In this document: positions 1 to 7,442 of the stretch, piece by piece
How positions within the stretch are numbered: position 1 is the stretch's first letter
How the letters are laid out: each line of letters opens with the position of its first letter
Source: Candidatus Woesebacteria bacterium
GTDB taxonomy: Bacteria; Patescibacteriota; Microgenomatia; UBA8517
Reading direction: 5' to 3'
NCBI GenBank assembly: GCA_016926185.1
Contig: JAFGPD010000009.1
Span: 1 to 39,657, forward strand
Length of the DNA stretch: 39,657 nucleotides
Notes under the pieces: model-generated
What the model was told of the DNA's origin: nothing
Seen by the model: the letters and a program-made list of their open reading frames with translations, nothing else
Database searches by the model: none
Position numbers and translations under genes: made by a program

Positions 1-69
1 GAACCCACACGGTTCTATTGAACCACAAGATTTTAAGTCTTGCGCGTATGCCAATTCCGCCACCACGGC
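1..69 (-). tRNA. tRNA-Leu (anticodon UAA), 3' end cut by the window edge
   Basis: Read on the minus strand from 69, the sequence gives an acceptor strand GCCGTGG, a D arm, an anticodon stem CAAGA/TCTTG around the loop CTTAAAA (anticodon TAA at 35-33), and then a long variable arm (GGTTC...GAACC) as expected for a class II leucine tRNA. The T arm and the 3' acceptor strand lie beyond base 1. The 5' thirteen bases resemble the ends of the two repeat copies that follow at about 120-bp spacing. Confidence 0.93.
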
Positions 70-123
70 CTATTTAAAAATATAATTTAACTTTATATTT
101 ATTTTATTTCAAAAAATATCTTA

Positions 124-190
124 TTGCCTTATCAGGCAACCAATTCTCCACCTTCGCCAAGGCTTCGGTGGACTTAGCGCCGCCACGGCT
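124..190. repeat. 67-bp palindromic repeat, copy 1
   Basis: This is the first of two copies of a 67-bp element, the other at 243-309. They agree at 58 of 67 positions and are identical over the first 28. Each copy starts with a 6-bp stem hairpin (TTGCCT-tatc-AGGCAA), continues with a second imperfect palindrome bounded by CCAC and GTGG, and ends in GC-rich sequence that on the minus strand resembles the 5' end of the adjacent tRNA-Leu. It is a REP-like intergenic element with no coding potential that I can see. Confidence 0.8.
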
Positions 191-242
191 TAGATTGATA
201 TTTCCTTACTCTTAAAAACTTCTACATTATTCAAAGAGCAAT

Positions 243-309
243 TTGCCTTATCAGGCAACCAATTCTCCACATTTGTCTAGGCTACGGTGGACTTAGTGCC
301 ACCGCGGCC
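243..309. repeat. 67-bp palindromic repeat, copy 2
   Basis: This is the second copy of the element at 124-190, in the same orientation. The terminal hairpin is perfectly conserved. The nine differences fall in the inner loop of the second palindrome and in the tRNA-like end. The spacer between the copies is AT-rich and unlike the spacer next to the tRNA, so only the 67-bp unit is duplicated. Confidence 0.8.
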
Positions 310-360
310 CAATTCATATTATAACTGATAGGCATATGTTAATGTAAGAAAGAAGTTTAT

Positions 361-1422
361 TTATTCTTCAAGTTCTTCCGGGGTTGGAGTCGCGGTAGGT
401 TCTGCTTCGGGTTCATCTGAACCGACGATGACAATTATGTCATAAGTTGAATCATCGTCAAGCTCTGCTGGAACAGAGCTAACATCATAGCTTTCAGAAA
501 GCGCTGCACTTATCGTATCAAAAACGCTTTCTGGAACACTCTCTTTAAGGCTAATTTGTGTACTGCCGTAATCATAGCTTTCTGCATTACCCGTGTCAGC
601 TTCATTGAAACCTGCTTCAACGAGCATATCATTTACCTTTCCTGCCTCACCGGGAACACCGGATCCATTGAGAACGCTTACCGAAAATTCTGTAAGATCA
701 ACTACTTCTTCAACTTCTGGTGTTGGAGTTGCTGTGGGTTCAGGTTCGTCAACGTCTCTTACGACGATCTGATTAGTGTTATCTTCAGGCTCAGGCTGGA
801 CATCCATATTCGTTTTATAATAATAAAAACCTCCGCCTATGGCTCCTGCGATCAGCATGATAATAACAACGATTATGATGATTTTCTTACCAACACCCTT
901 ACTTTCTTGTATTCCGCTGTCTTCTGTTATAGGTGTCTCATTAAGCCACTTTTTAACTTCTTTTTGAGATTCGCTGCCTTCGGCTTTGAAGACTCCTTCT
1001 TCTTTTGAAGGATCGTTTATCTTTGGTGTGGATCCCAGCGTTATCTTGGGGGTTAGAGGCTCTTCGGTTTTTGTTTCCGGTCCTGTTTCTGGCTTTTCTG
1101 CCTTAACGGTTTCAGTTTCTTGTTCTTCAGATCTGTTTTTATCAGAGTCCAGCAGACTGAAGGATGGTGTTACTTTTATGTCAGTTTTGGGAGGTTTAAG
1201 TTCTGTCTCAGATTTTTCCTCTCCAGTTTTGTCTTTATCTTGAGTGTTTATTTTTATTTCTTCTTTGGTGTCTTCTGATGGTTTCTCTTCAGATGTCTCC
1301 ACAGTAACGAAACGTGGTTTGCTTGTTTCCTCTTCTTTTTCTTGAGAATTATTTTCTTTCAGTTTAGCCTCATCTTGATCGGCTTTTCCTAGGTCGGGAA
1401 CTTTTGATTTGTCTTTAGCCAT
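361..1422 (-). CDS. LytR_C-domain single-pass membrane protein with long disordered N-terminus
   Basis: This 353-residue protein has three parts. Residues 1-175 are highly charged, low in complexity and rich in Glu, Lys, Thr and Ser. One transmembrane helix spans about 181-201. After a Pro/Thr linker (residues 224-236), residues about 246-335 match the LytR C-terminal domain, with the start VSVLNGSG. A second copy of the linker motif EPTATPTPE closes the protein. The charged side near the helix suggests a cytoplasmic N-terminus and an external LytR_C domain. That domain often accompanies LytR-CpsA-Psr cell-wall glycopolymer ligases, but no ligase domain is present here. The ATG has a Shine-Dalgarno site (AAGGAAA) about 7 nt upstream. 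Function beyond an envelope role is unknown. Confidence 0.8.
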   Translation of the reverse strand: MAKDKSKVPDLGKADQDEAKLKENNSQEKEEETSKPRFVTVETSEEKPSEDTKEEIKINTQDKDKTGEEKSETELKPPKTDIKVTPSFSLLDSDKNRSEEQETETVKAEKPETGPETKTEEPLTPKITLGSTPKINDPSKEEGVFKAEGSESQKEVKKWLNETPITEDSGIQESKGVGKKIIIIVVIIMLIAGAIGGGFYYYKTNMDVQPEPEDNTNQIVVRDVDEPEPTATPTPEVEEVVDLTEFSVSVLNGSGVPGEAGKVNDMLVEAGFNEADTGNAESYDYGSTQISLKESVPESVFDTISAALSESYDVSSVPAELDDDSTYDIIVIVGSDEPEAEPTATPTPEELEE

Positions 1423-1510
1423 AATTTTCCTTTCGGATATAATACATTTTGTTACAAATTAGCTATGTTTGTCAATTGGTATTTATGAATAACTTTTTGT
1501 GAAGTATCAG

Positions 1511-1532
1511 TATCAATGTTAAAATATTGATA
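1511..1532. promoter_or_regulatory. AT-rich inverted repeat at the tRNA-His promoter
   Basis: Perfect 7-bp arms (TATCAAT and ATTGATA) surround an 8-nt centre, 8 bp upstream of the tRNA-His 5' end. The right arm overlaps a -10-like TATATT at 1531-1536. It may be part of the tRNA promoter or chance symmetry in AT-rich DNA. Confidence 0.3.
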
Positions 1533-1539
1533 TATTCCT

Positions 1540-1617
<78 letters not shown>

Positions 1618-1652
1618 ACCGGACATATTGTTGGGATGTTTTGGGTTCGAGC

Positions 1653-2114
1653 TTAATTATCTTGTGTGCCTGCTTCTCTTAAAATCCTGGTTCCAATTTG
1701 AATATTTTGAGCTGTTATACTTCCATCAGAATTTTCTTCACCGAAAACCACAATGCTTTCCCCTTCACTCAAATCATCTATTGAACCCTCTTCGGTTTTA
1801 TTGATAGAACTATCCTCAGTTATCAAAATAATTTTACTGCTATCATCGGACAGTTTTACCGTAATACTATCATCACTCTTATCAAGAATTTCTCCATTTA
1901 CAGGTCTTAACCCCATATTTCCGTTTCTATCACCAAACTGTCTATCGCCCATCCTGTCTCGAAATTCTTCTGGTATATTTCTCATGAATTCAGGATGTTT
2001 ACTTTCCTGAAATTTCATTCCTACGAAAAAACCTAAACCTAGAAAAACCACCGCAACGACAATATTAATAATATACTTATTGTTAGTTTTTTTATCATTT
2101 TCCTCTTCTGCCAT
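1653..2114 (-). CDS. Small membrane-anchored protein of the MacAB operon (DUF5666-like)
   Basis: The protein has about 153 residues. It has a charged N-terminus, one transmembrane helix (IINIVVAVVFLGLGFFVGM), a polar Arg/Asp/Gly stretch, and a C-terminal half of short beta-strand-like segments (GEILDKSDDSITVKLSD, SIVVFGEENSDGSITAQNI) that resembles DUF5666-type small beta domains. The start is ATG at 2114: a strong Shine-Dalgarno (AAGGAGG) lies 8 nt before it, whereas an upstream GTG would overlap that site. It is the last gene of the efflux operon, 20 bp after the permease. An accessory role in the same envelope process is inferred from position only. Confidence 0.75.
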   Translation of the reverse strand: MAEEENDKKTNNKYIINIVVAVVFLGLGFFVGMKFQESKHPEFMRNIPEEFRDRMGDRQFGDRNGNMGLRPVNGEILDKSDDSITVKLSDDSSKIILITEDSSINKTEEGSIDDLSEGESIVVFGEENSDGSITAQNIQIGTRILREAGTQDN

Positions 2115-2134
2115 TGTCCTCACCTCCTTTTAAT

Positions 2135-3355
2135 TTATTCGTACCTCAACGCTTCTATTGGTTCTAATTTTGCGGCTTTTTGTGCGGGATACCATCCGAA
2201 AAGTATTCCCACTCCAGCTGAAACACTAAAAGCTAAAATTATTGATTTTAAAGATATTACAAAAGGCAGATCCATATGATTGGTTATTACTGCTGAAACC
2301 GTTATTCCCAATATTGTCCCGATAATTCCGCCAATTAATGTGATCATCACTGCTTCTGTTAAAAATTGAGCTGTAATAATTTTTCTTTTTGCTCCCAGTG
2401 CTTTTCTTAGTCCAATCTCACGAGTCCTCTCAGTGACTGTAACTAGCATAATATTCATTATTCCAATACCTCCGACCACAAGTGAAATTGCAGCTATTCC
2501 GGACAGAAGTGTTGTAAATGTCCCTGTGACGGATGTGATCGTTCCGATTACGTCTTCCTGAGAAAATATCCTAAAATCAGCATCATTAGCACTTCTAATT
2601 TTATGTCGATTAAGAAGAACTTGTGTAATTTGATCTTCTGCCTGTTGCATCACGTTTTCACTGATCGCACTAACCGAAATTGAGCCGACATAATCAACAC
2701 CATAAAGAATTTTTTGTGCGGTAGTTAGTGGTATAAAAACACTTTCATCTGGATTGTTAAAACCCGTTCCACCTTTTGATGCGGTTACTCCAACAACTGT
2801 AAAGACTTGTGAATCGATACGTACTGTTTGACCTACAGGGTTTGAATTTTCTCCGAAAAGATCGGTCGCCACTGTCGTACCCAAAACTACAACCTTAGAA
2901 AGTCCGTCAACATGTCTTTGATTTATAAACGAGCCACTTGATAGATCAACACTTCTTACTGTCTGATATTCTGGTAAAACTCCAATAACTTGCGCATTAG
3001 TATTATTTCTACCTGCAATAATTTGACCTCTGGAGGAATATTCTGCTGATACACTTTCGATTGTTGTGATAAGAGTAGACTCTTTCAAAGCCTCGGCATC
3101 GGCTAAGGTAAGTGATTGTATACTCTCCCCCCCTCTAACCCCGCCGAAAGCTTGAGAACTAGGTGATATTGTGAGCAAGTTTGAGCCCAATGATTGAATT
3201 TGGTTAGTAATCGAGCTTTGTGTTGATTGACCCAAAGATACTAAAGCTATAACACTTCCGATACCAATAATAACCCCCAACATTGCAAGAAATGTTCTTG
3301 CTTTATTAAGAGTAAGTGTAAGTAAACTTTCTTCAATGAGTTCATGTGTTTCCAT
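2135..3355 (-). CDS. MacB/FtsX-type ABC transporter permease
   Basis: This 406-residue permease has the MacB plan. One N-terminal transmembrane helix (about residues 20-42, MLGVIIGIGSVIALVSLG) is followed by a large extracytoplasmic MacB_PCD domain and three C-terminal helices of the FtsX fold. The characteristic motif GIGIMNIMLV followed by TERTREIGLRKALGAK is present. It starts 2 bp after the ATPase gene, in the order adaptor, ATPase, permease. Such systems drive export of substrates from the outer membrane leaflet or periplasm by mechanotransmission; the substrate cannot be read from sequence. ATPase and permease are separate polypeptides, unlike fused E. coli MacB. Confidence 0.93.
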   Translation of the reverse strand: METHELIEESLLTLTLNKARTFLAMLGVIIGIGSVIALVSLGQSTQSSITNQIQSLGSNLLTISPSSQAFGGVRGGESIQSLTLADAEALKESTLITTIESVSAEYSSRGQIIAGRNNTNAQVIGVLPEYQTVRSVDLSSGSFINQRHVDGLSKVVVLGTTVATDLFGENSNPVGQTVRIDSQVFTVVGVTASKGGTGFNNPDESVFIPLTTAQKILYGVDYVGSISVSAISENVMQQAEDQITQVLLNRHKIRSANDADFRIFSQEDVIGTITSVTGTFTTLLSGIAAISLVVGGIGIMNIMLVTVTERTREIGLRKALGAKRKIITAQFLTEAVMITLIGGIIGTILGITVSAVITNHMDLPFVISLKSIILAFSVSAGVGILFGWYPAQKAAKLEPIEALRYE

Positions 3356-3357
3356 AT

Positions 3358-4074
3358 TTACTTTATAACTAATTTTTGCTTACCATTATGTCTATCTTCG
3401 TCAATTTCTCCATCTCTAATATGAATTATTCTTTTTGCATACTGCGCTATTTCTTCTTCGTGAGTGATCATAAGAATGGTGTTACCCTTTTTATTAATTT
3501 CTTGGAAAACTTCCATTATTTCTTCTGCTTGACGACTTGCAATATTTCCTGTCGGTTCATCGGCAAGAATAATACTCGGGTTCATACTCAATGCTCTTGC
3601 GATAGCAACCCTCTGCTGCTGACCACCCGACAACTGTCCCGGAGTGTGGTAAAGACGATCTCCCAACCCCACCATCTCAAGATATTTCTTTGCTCGTTTA
3701 ATTCTTTCCGTCTTTTCAACACCTCCATACATCATTGGTATCGAAACATTTTTAAGTGAAGTTGTTCTGGGAAGTAAGTTATAGAATTGAAAAACAAAGC
3801 CTATTTTTTCATTTCTAATATCAGCTAATTCATCTTCACTCAATTTTTCAACTTGCTTACCATCAAGGAAATATTCACCTGAGGTGGGTTTATCCAAAGC
3901 ACCTATTATATGCATCAGAGTGGATTTGCCCGAACCCGAAGGGCCCATTATTGCCAGAAATTCTCCTTTTTCTACGGAGAATGATATGTTTTGAAGGGCT
4001 TTAACCTCTATCTCTCCAGTTTTGTAAGTTTTTGAGATATTTGTTAACTCTATTAAATTCTTTGGAATGCTCAT
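3358..4074 (-). CDS. ABC transporter ATP-binding protein, MacB/LolD type
   Basis: This 238-residue ATPase carries Walker A GPSGSGKST (residues 44-52), the Q-loop region (FVFQFYNLLPRTT), signature LSGGQQQR, Walker B IILADEPT and the H-loop His in MITHEEE. The LLPRTT and SGGQQQRVAIARAL segments are typical of the LolD/MacB/FtsE subclass. It lies 8 bp downstream of the adaptor gene and 2 bp upstream of the permease, so the three are almost certainly one transcript and one complex at the cytoplasmic membrane. Confidence 0.95.
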   Translation of the reverse strand: MSIPKNLIELTNISKTYKTGEIEVKALQNISFSVEKGEFLAIMGPSGSGKSTLMHIIGALDKPTSGEYFLDGKQVEKLSEDELADIRNEKIGFVFQFYNLLPRTTSLKNVSIPMMYGGVEKTERIKRAKKYLEMVGLGDRLYHTPGQLSGGQQQRVAIARALSMNPSIILADEPTGNIASRQAEEIMEVFQEINKKGNTILMITHEEEIAQYAKRIIHIRDGEIDEDRHNGKQKLVIK

Positions 4075-4082
4075 GTTTCATT

Positions 4083-5306
4083 TTATCTTGTGATCATTCT
4101 CATTTCCCCACCACCAGGTATAAATCCTCTATTTTCTCCACTTTGTGACTGACTGCTTGTTGAAACTGATTGAGTGTTTGTTAGTATCTCATCTCCCTCG
4201 TAAAGTCCTGAGATTATCTCCGTTTCAGTATCGCTTGAAATTCCCACCTCAACAGTTGTCTTAACCTGCTCATCATTTTCCATTTTTGTTACAGTTGTAT
4301 CACTCCCTGAATAATTAACTGCACTTGAAGGAACTGTCAATATATTGGCTTTTGTTTCCACAATAATATTGGCTGTTGCTGCCATGTTGGGTAGTATCTC
4401 ATCAGAGCTTGTGTCAAGCTGAATAATTACCGGGTAGGTTGTTACATTACTAGTAACTGAACCGACCCTATCAACACTTACAACCTTTCCTGTAAATGTT
4501 TTATCAGTAATAGAATCCAGCATAATTGTTGCTTTTTGATCCGGTTTAATATTTACAACATCTATCTCCGAAACATTAAAAGTAGCAATAGGAAGTCCTT
4601 CAGTTCCGATCGTTGCAACTCTTTGATTTGCTCGCGAACCGCTAGCTGTTTCTGCTGCACCGATATTCATCCCTTGCGCAATAGTTACACTTTTCACTGT
4701 TCCTGATGTGGGGGAGGTTATTACCGGTGTTGTTGTTCTTAATGATATTGCTGCAGAAGAGAGTCTGGCTTCTGCGACTTTTACATTGTCTATTGCGTTT
4801 CTCTGCGATGTTTCCGCACGAACTCTTGTTTCTTTGGTTGCCAGATCCTCATCATCATCATGTCCTTTTATCTCATCGTAGGTAACAGCGAGACCGGCAT
4901 CAGCCACTTCAAGAGCGTTTTTTGCAGAATTAACTGAGGACACTGAACCCAAATAACTGGAATATGCCGATAGATAGTTTTGTTGTCCTTGCACATCGAG
5001 TTCGATCTCTGCGAGCTTTTGACCTTTGTAGACATAGTCACCATCGCTGATATACACTTTTTTTACAGTTCCGCTTGCTTGGGTAGTAACGTTTTCAATA
5101 TTGGAACTGACTATTGTACCTGAAGCCGTGACTGATGAGATAATAGTTCCCTTTTCTACTGTTGCAGTTTGAGGAGTCATTGTTTCAGTGGCGCTACTTC
5201 TAGAATATAAGTAATATCCAGCAGCAATTAATATAAATATAATTATCAGAACTCTACGTTTATCTTGCAGTAACCAGCTTTTTAAATTGATTAATACTTG
5301 TCTCAT
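4083..5306 (-). CDS. Efflux adaptor subunit, MacA/HlyD family
   Basis: About 407 residues from ATG 5306. An N-terminal membrane anchor (RVLIIIFILIAAGYYLYSR) is followed by a biotinyl-lipoyl-like half motif (VTTQASGTVKKVYISDGDYV), a helical hairpin with many Ala, Ser and Glu residues, the second lipoyl half (ITSPTSGTVKSVTIAQGMNI), a beta-barrel domain and a membrane-proximal domain. This is the membrane-fusion adaptor that pairs with the ATPase and permease downstream. The reading frame extends to a TTG at 5354, but a promoter with its -10 box 7 nt before ATG 5306 lies inside that extension, so I chose the ATG. The Ser/Gly-rich C-terminus probably is disordered. Confidence 0.9.
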   Translation of the reverse strand: MRQVLINLKSWLLQDKRRVLIIIFILIAAGYYLYSRSSATETMTPQTATVEKGTIISSVTASGTIVSSNIENVTTQASGTVKKVYISDGDYVYKGQKLAEIELDVQGQQNYLSAYSSYLGSVSSVNSAKNALEVADAGLAVTYDEIKGHDDDEDLATKETRVRAETSQRNAIDNVKVAEARLSSAAISLRTTTPVITSPTSGTVKSVTIAQGMNIGAAETASGSRANQRVATIGTEGLPIATFNVSEIDVVNIKPDQKATIMLDSITDKTFTGKVVSVDRVGSVTSNVTTYPVIIQLDTSSDEILPNMAATANIIVETKANILTVPSSAVNYSGSDTTVTKMENDEQVKTTVEVGISSDTETEIISGLYEGDEILTNTQSVSTSSQSQSGENRGFIPGGGEMRMITR

Positions 5307-5313
5307 AGCCGAT

Positions 5314-5341
5314 AGTATACTACTTTGAATATTAAATCCAA
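5314..5341 (-). promoter_or_regulatory. Promoter of the MacA-like gene, probably leaderless
   Basis: On the minus strand a -35 TTGGAT (5341-5336), a 16-bp spacer and a -10 TATACT (5319-5314) are followed after only 7 nt by the ATG at 5306. Transcription from this promoter would begin at or next to the start codon. No Shine-Dalgarno sequence is present. Confidence 0.6.
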
Positions 5342-5477
5342 ATTCTGAGAACAAACTTAAAGATTCTTAAATTAATACAATATTATGGAGAATATTTTTT
5401 CAAAGGAGGTTTCAATTAAGTAAAAATAATCTTCGTAAGAGTTACATTATCAACCTTGTTTAATTGGTAATAGGTTC

Positions 5478-5547
5478 GAACATCCCTTCGGAAGACTCAG
5501 GACAAGCGTCTGATAGTCTATCCTAACTCCGACAAGTCAGACTTGTC
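5478..5547. repeat. REP-like palindromic intergenic sequence
   Basis: The 320-bp gap between the MacA-like and cold-shock genes contains several short palindromes: AGAC(5493-5496)/GTCT(5508-5511) and a clean hairpin GACAAG-tcaga-CTTGTC (5531-5547). The GC content is higher than in the flanks. There is no second copy in this window. An isolated Shine-Dalgarno-like AAAGGAGGT at 5402-5410 has no start codon after it. The rest of the gap shows nothing I can name. Confidence 0.4.
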
Positions 5548-5654
5548 TTAGTTTGTTTGGATTTCCCATTTTTGAGGATAATTCAAATAAGGATCCGCTG
5601 TAATGAATAAATAATGGCATTTCAGACAAACTACTAAATAGATCTAAAGGAAGG

Positions 5655-5660
5655 TATAAT
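5655..5660 (+). promoter_or_regulatory. -10 box of the cold-shock gene
   Basis: A consensus TATAAT lies 17 nt before the GTG at 5677 and 35 nt before the ATG at 5695. No good -35 box is seen at the usual distance. Transcription would start near 5667, leaving a short purine-rich leader. Confidence 0.5.
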
Positions 5661-5676
5661 ACGGAAAGGAAAGGGG

Positions 5677-5895
5677 GTGTGTACTAAAAATAATATGAAC
5701 GGAAAAATAAAAACAAAGACAGATAAAGGCTATGGTTTCATTTCGAGAGAAGGAGAAGAAAAAGATCTTTTCTTTCATTCCAATGATTTGGAAGGTATTT
5801 CTTTTGACGAACTCCAAGAAGGAGCAGAAGTAACTTTTGAAATAGAAGAAGGTGAAAAAGGTCTAGCTGCAAAAAAGGTAAAAGTTGCTGAGTAA
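5677..5895 (+). CDS. Cold-shock domain protein
   Basis: Up to 72 residues, essentially one cold-shock OB-fold domain. RNP1 is KGYGFIS and RNP2 is LFFHSND, the surfaces that bind single-stranded RNA or DNA; the protein ends GLAAKKVKVAE as is usual. These proteins act as RNA chaperones in the cytoplasm. Two starts are possible. GTG 5677 has a purine-rich Shine-Dalgarno (GGAAAGGA) 6 nt upstream; ATG 5695 gives the family-typical start MNGKIK but sits 17 nt after the GGGGG run. RNP2 has Leu-Phe-Phe instead of the usual Val-Phe-Val. It is transcribed alone. Confidence 0.9.
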   Translation: MCTKNNMNGKIKTKTDKGYGFISREGEEKDLFFHSNDLEGISFDELQEGAEVTFEIEEGEKGLAAKKVKVAE

Positions 5896-5949
5896 TATCC
5901 ACAATTTTTAGACTGCATAAAGATAACGATCAAATATTTTAGGAGTATT

Positions 5950-5964
5950 GCATTTTAATAATGC
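5950..5964 (+). terminator. Weak candidate terminator after the cold-shock gene
   Basis: A 5-bp stem GCATT/AATGC with a 5-nt loop, followed by TAGGGTTTTG, lies 54 bp after the stop codon. The stem is weak and the T-run short. Otherwise the gap to 6080 holds only AT-rich sequence with A and T runs. Confidence 0.25.
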
Positions 5965-6079
5965 TAGGGTTTTGTGCGTCTAATAATACGAATTTTTTAT
6001 GAAAAAAAAGAACGAATCCGTTTTTAAAAAAATGGGTTTCAAACACGCCGTAAGTACTTATAAGTCGTTTAAGTAGTAT

Positions 6080-6137
6080 TTATTCATGATTAGATGTTGA
6101 GGCTTGACCTGCAACGTGGCCTGTGCTGAGTGCTTTT
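6080..6137 (-). pseudogene. Duplicated 3' end of the HI0933-type flavoprotein gene
   Basis: Read on the minus strand this fragment encodes KALSTGHVAGQASTSNHE and then TAA. The intact flavoprotein at 7443-8693 ends KALSTGYVAGSFASMNTLS. At DNA level 6108-6137 and 7474-7503 match at 28 of 30 positions, with 19 consecutive identical bases. Upstream of this point (6138 onward) the similarity is lost, so only the last few codons are present. It is either the displaced original gene end left by an insertion, or the remnant of a tandem duplicate. Confidence 0.7.
6108..6137. repeat. 30-bp direct repeat, left copy
   Basis: This is the left member of a direct repeat pair (other copy 7474-7503, 28 of 30 identical) that brackets a two-gene cassette. 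Both copies read as the C-terminal codons of the flavoprotein on the minus strand. Confidence 0.75.
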
Positions 6138-6172
6138 AATAAATTAGATGCTTTGGGCGTAATTACAAGTTT

Positions 6173-6481
6173 TTATAGAAGAGTTAAACCAATTAAGTAC
6201 GATAGTAGATTTGTAATTATTGATAGAAATGCACTTTTCTTTTTGTTCAAAACAGGCAGGAATAAAAGTACTTCTGTAAAAATCACAACCAACTCAATTG
6301 ATAAATGTGAATAAGATAATGTTGAAAAATAATATGCCCAAGGATGCGTTATTATGTTTATGACAAAACTATATAAAAATATTCTAAAGTCACGAAGTAT
6401 GAAAAGTGTCAATAAAGATTCACTTATTAGTGTCAATAAAAGGTAAATTATGTATTTGTTACTGTAACTGAGGATTGTCAT
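6173..6481 (-). CDS. Small four-helix membrane protein, second gene of cassette
   Basis: This 102-residue protein is hydrophobic throughout, with four predicted transmembrane helices at about residues 10-29, 33-52, 60-78 and 82-102. Polar residues recur inside the helices (NIITHP, ELVVIFTE, SIITNLLSYLIG). That arrangement reminds me of an unnamed family of small membrane proteins seen in archaea and bacteria, but I cannot prove membership. Its start overlaps the 3' end of the secreted-protein gene by 23 bp, so the two are probably translated together and may form a complex. No function is known. Confidence 0.65.
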   Translation of the reverse strand: MTILSYSNKYIIYLLLTLISESLLTLFILRDFRIFLYSFVINIITHPWAYYFSTLSYSHLSIELVVIFTEVLLFLPVLNKKKSAFLSIITNLLSYLIGLTLL

Positions 6482-7367
6482 CTGGCTTTTCTGGATTATT
6501 TGTATTTATTATATGTTCGGCATTAACAATTCTTGATTGTTTCTTGATATGACCTTTTTGTGATTTTTTTCCTACGACAAAGCCTAATACACCTCCCGAA
6601 AAGAATAGAGAAAAACCAGCTGTGATTAGCCAATTAATGTCTAGTGAAGAATATAGATCATCATTGACAGCTGGGTCTTCTTTTTGGGGAGTTTTTGTAA
6701 TATTCAATTTTACTGTAGGGTATACATATTCTGTAGGTGTGGGCGTGATTTTTGGAGTTGTAAAAGGAGCATCAAGAACTTGATCAACAGTTAAACTTTC
6801 AACAAATGAATTGGCGATTTCTTTGTCATCGGTATATCTGATTATTGGATCAGAAACAGATATTATTAATTCATTATTCTCTTCATCTACACCTTCAAAT
6901 GTGACAATATAATCTTTTCGCATCAAATTGTTTGTGATTGAAACCACTTCATGTGTATGAGGAATTTCTGTTTTTGTAACTATGGCATTTTTATAAGCAT
7001 CAGAATTGCAATTTACAGAGTATGTTATGTTACCCTCTCCCCAGCTACCTATTTCTTTATGAATATCAGAAGTAAATATTTTAGAAATTGCAGCAGGATA
7101 AGAGTAACCCATACATTTTGATTCAGAACCGAAATTGCAGGCATCACCGGAGTTTAATAAATTAAAATCACGTTTTCCTTCACATTCGCCCCAATCTGCC
7201 ATTATTGGTTGAACGATCCAATAATCTGAAACGTTTTCCCATCCCTCAAATCTTACATATGAACCGATAGTTTTTTGATCATCTCTTAAAGCGTCAGCAT
7301 GAATATCAGATATATGTGATAGTAGAAGCGTTAATGTTAAAAGCAGAATGAAAATTATTTTATACAT
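6459..7367 (-). CDS. Secreted, C-terminally anchored protein of unknown function
   Basis: This 302-residue protein begins with a signal peptide (IIFILLLTLTLLLSHISDIHA). The extracellular part is about 220 residues, has four cysteines within about 75 residues (CEGKRDF, CNFGSESKC, VNCNSD) that could form disulfides, and ends in a Thr/Pro linker (TPKITPTPTEY). One transmembrane helix (about 245-265, WLITAGFSLFFSGGVLGFVVG) is followed by a basic cytoplasmic tail. I recognise no domain. It is the first gene of a two-gene unit with the four-helix protein and lies between the 30-bp direct repeats. Confidence 0.7.
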   Translation of the reverse strand: MYKIIFILLLTLTLLLSHISDIHADALRDDQKTIGSYVRFEGWENVSDYWIVQPIMADWGECEGKRDFNLLNSGDACNFGSESKCMGYSYPAAISKIFTSDIHKEIGSWGEGNITYSVNCNSDAYKNAIVTKTEIPHTHEVVSITNNLMRKDYIVTFEGVDEENNELIISVSDPIIRYTDDKEIANSFVESLTVDQVLDAPFTTPKITPTPTEYVYPTVKLNITKTPQKEDPAVNDDLYSSLDINWLITAGFSLFFSGGVLGFVVGKKSQKGHIKKQSRIVNAEHIINTNNPEKPDDNPQLQ

Positions 7368-7416
7368 ACGTAAATAAATGCTAGCATATTATGAACATCA
7401 TATACAATTTACGTAT
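7366..7416. promoter_or_regulatory. Long-spaced perfect inverted repeat at the cassette promoter
   Basis: Perfect 10-bp arms, ATACGTAAAT at 7366-7375 and ATTTACGTAT at 7407-7416, are separated by 31 bp. The left arm overlaps the start codon of the secreted-protein gene and the spacer contains the palindrome ATGCTAGCAT. A TTGTAT-N18-TAGCAT promoter for that gene can be drawn inside. The arms could bind a dimeric regulator, or be a cassette boundary feature. Confidence 0.4.
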
Positions 7417-7442
7417 AATATTTTTCTGCCAATAATATGAGA

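Noticed and set aside
124-309. Repeats as decayed or additional leucine tRNAs
   Set aside because: Only about 13 bases match a tRNA end. There is no anticodon stem, T loop or matching 3' acceptor strand, so they are not tRNA copies.
556-1243. Plus-strand ORFs of 150 and 85 codons across the LytR_C gene
   Set aside because: They mirror the minus-strand gene, have no Shine-Dalgarno site or promoter, and their translations look random. Similar shadows over ppsA, eno, uvrA, uvrB and the mutase were dropped for the same reason.
5402-5410. Strong Shine-Dalgarno-like AAAGGAGGT suggesting a small gene
   Set aside because: No ATG, GTG or TTG follows at a usable distance, and the ATT frame closes after two codons.
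6123-6314. 63-codon plus-strand ORF at the left end of the cassette
   Set aside because: It runs antisense through the flavoprotein-end remnant and the four-helix gene, and has no ribosome binding site.
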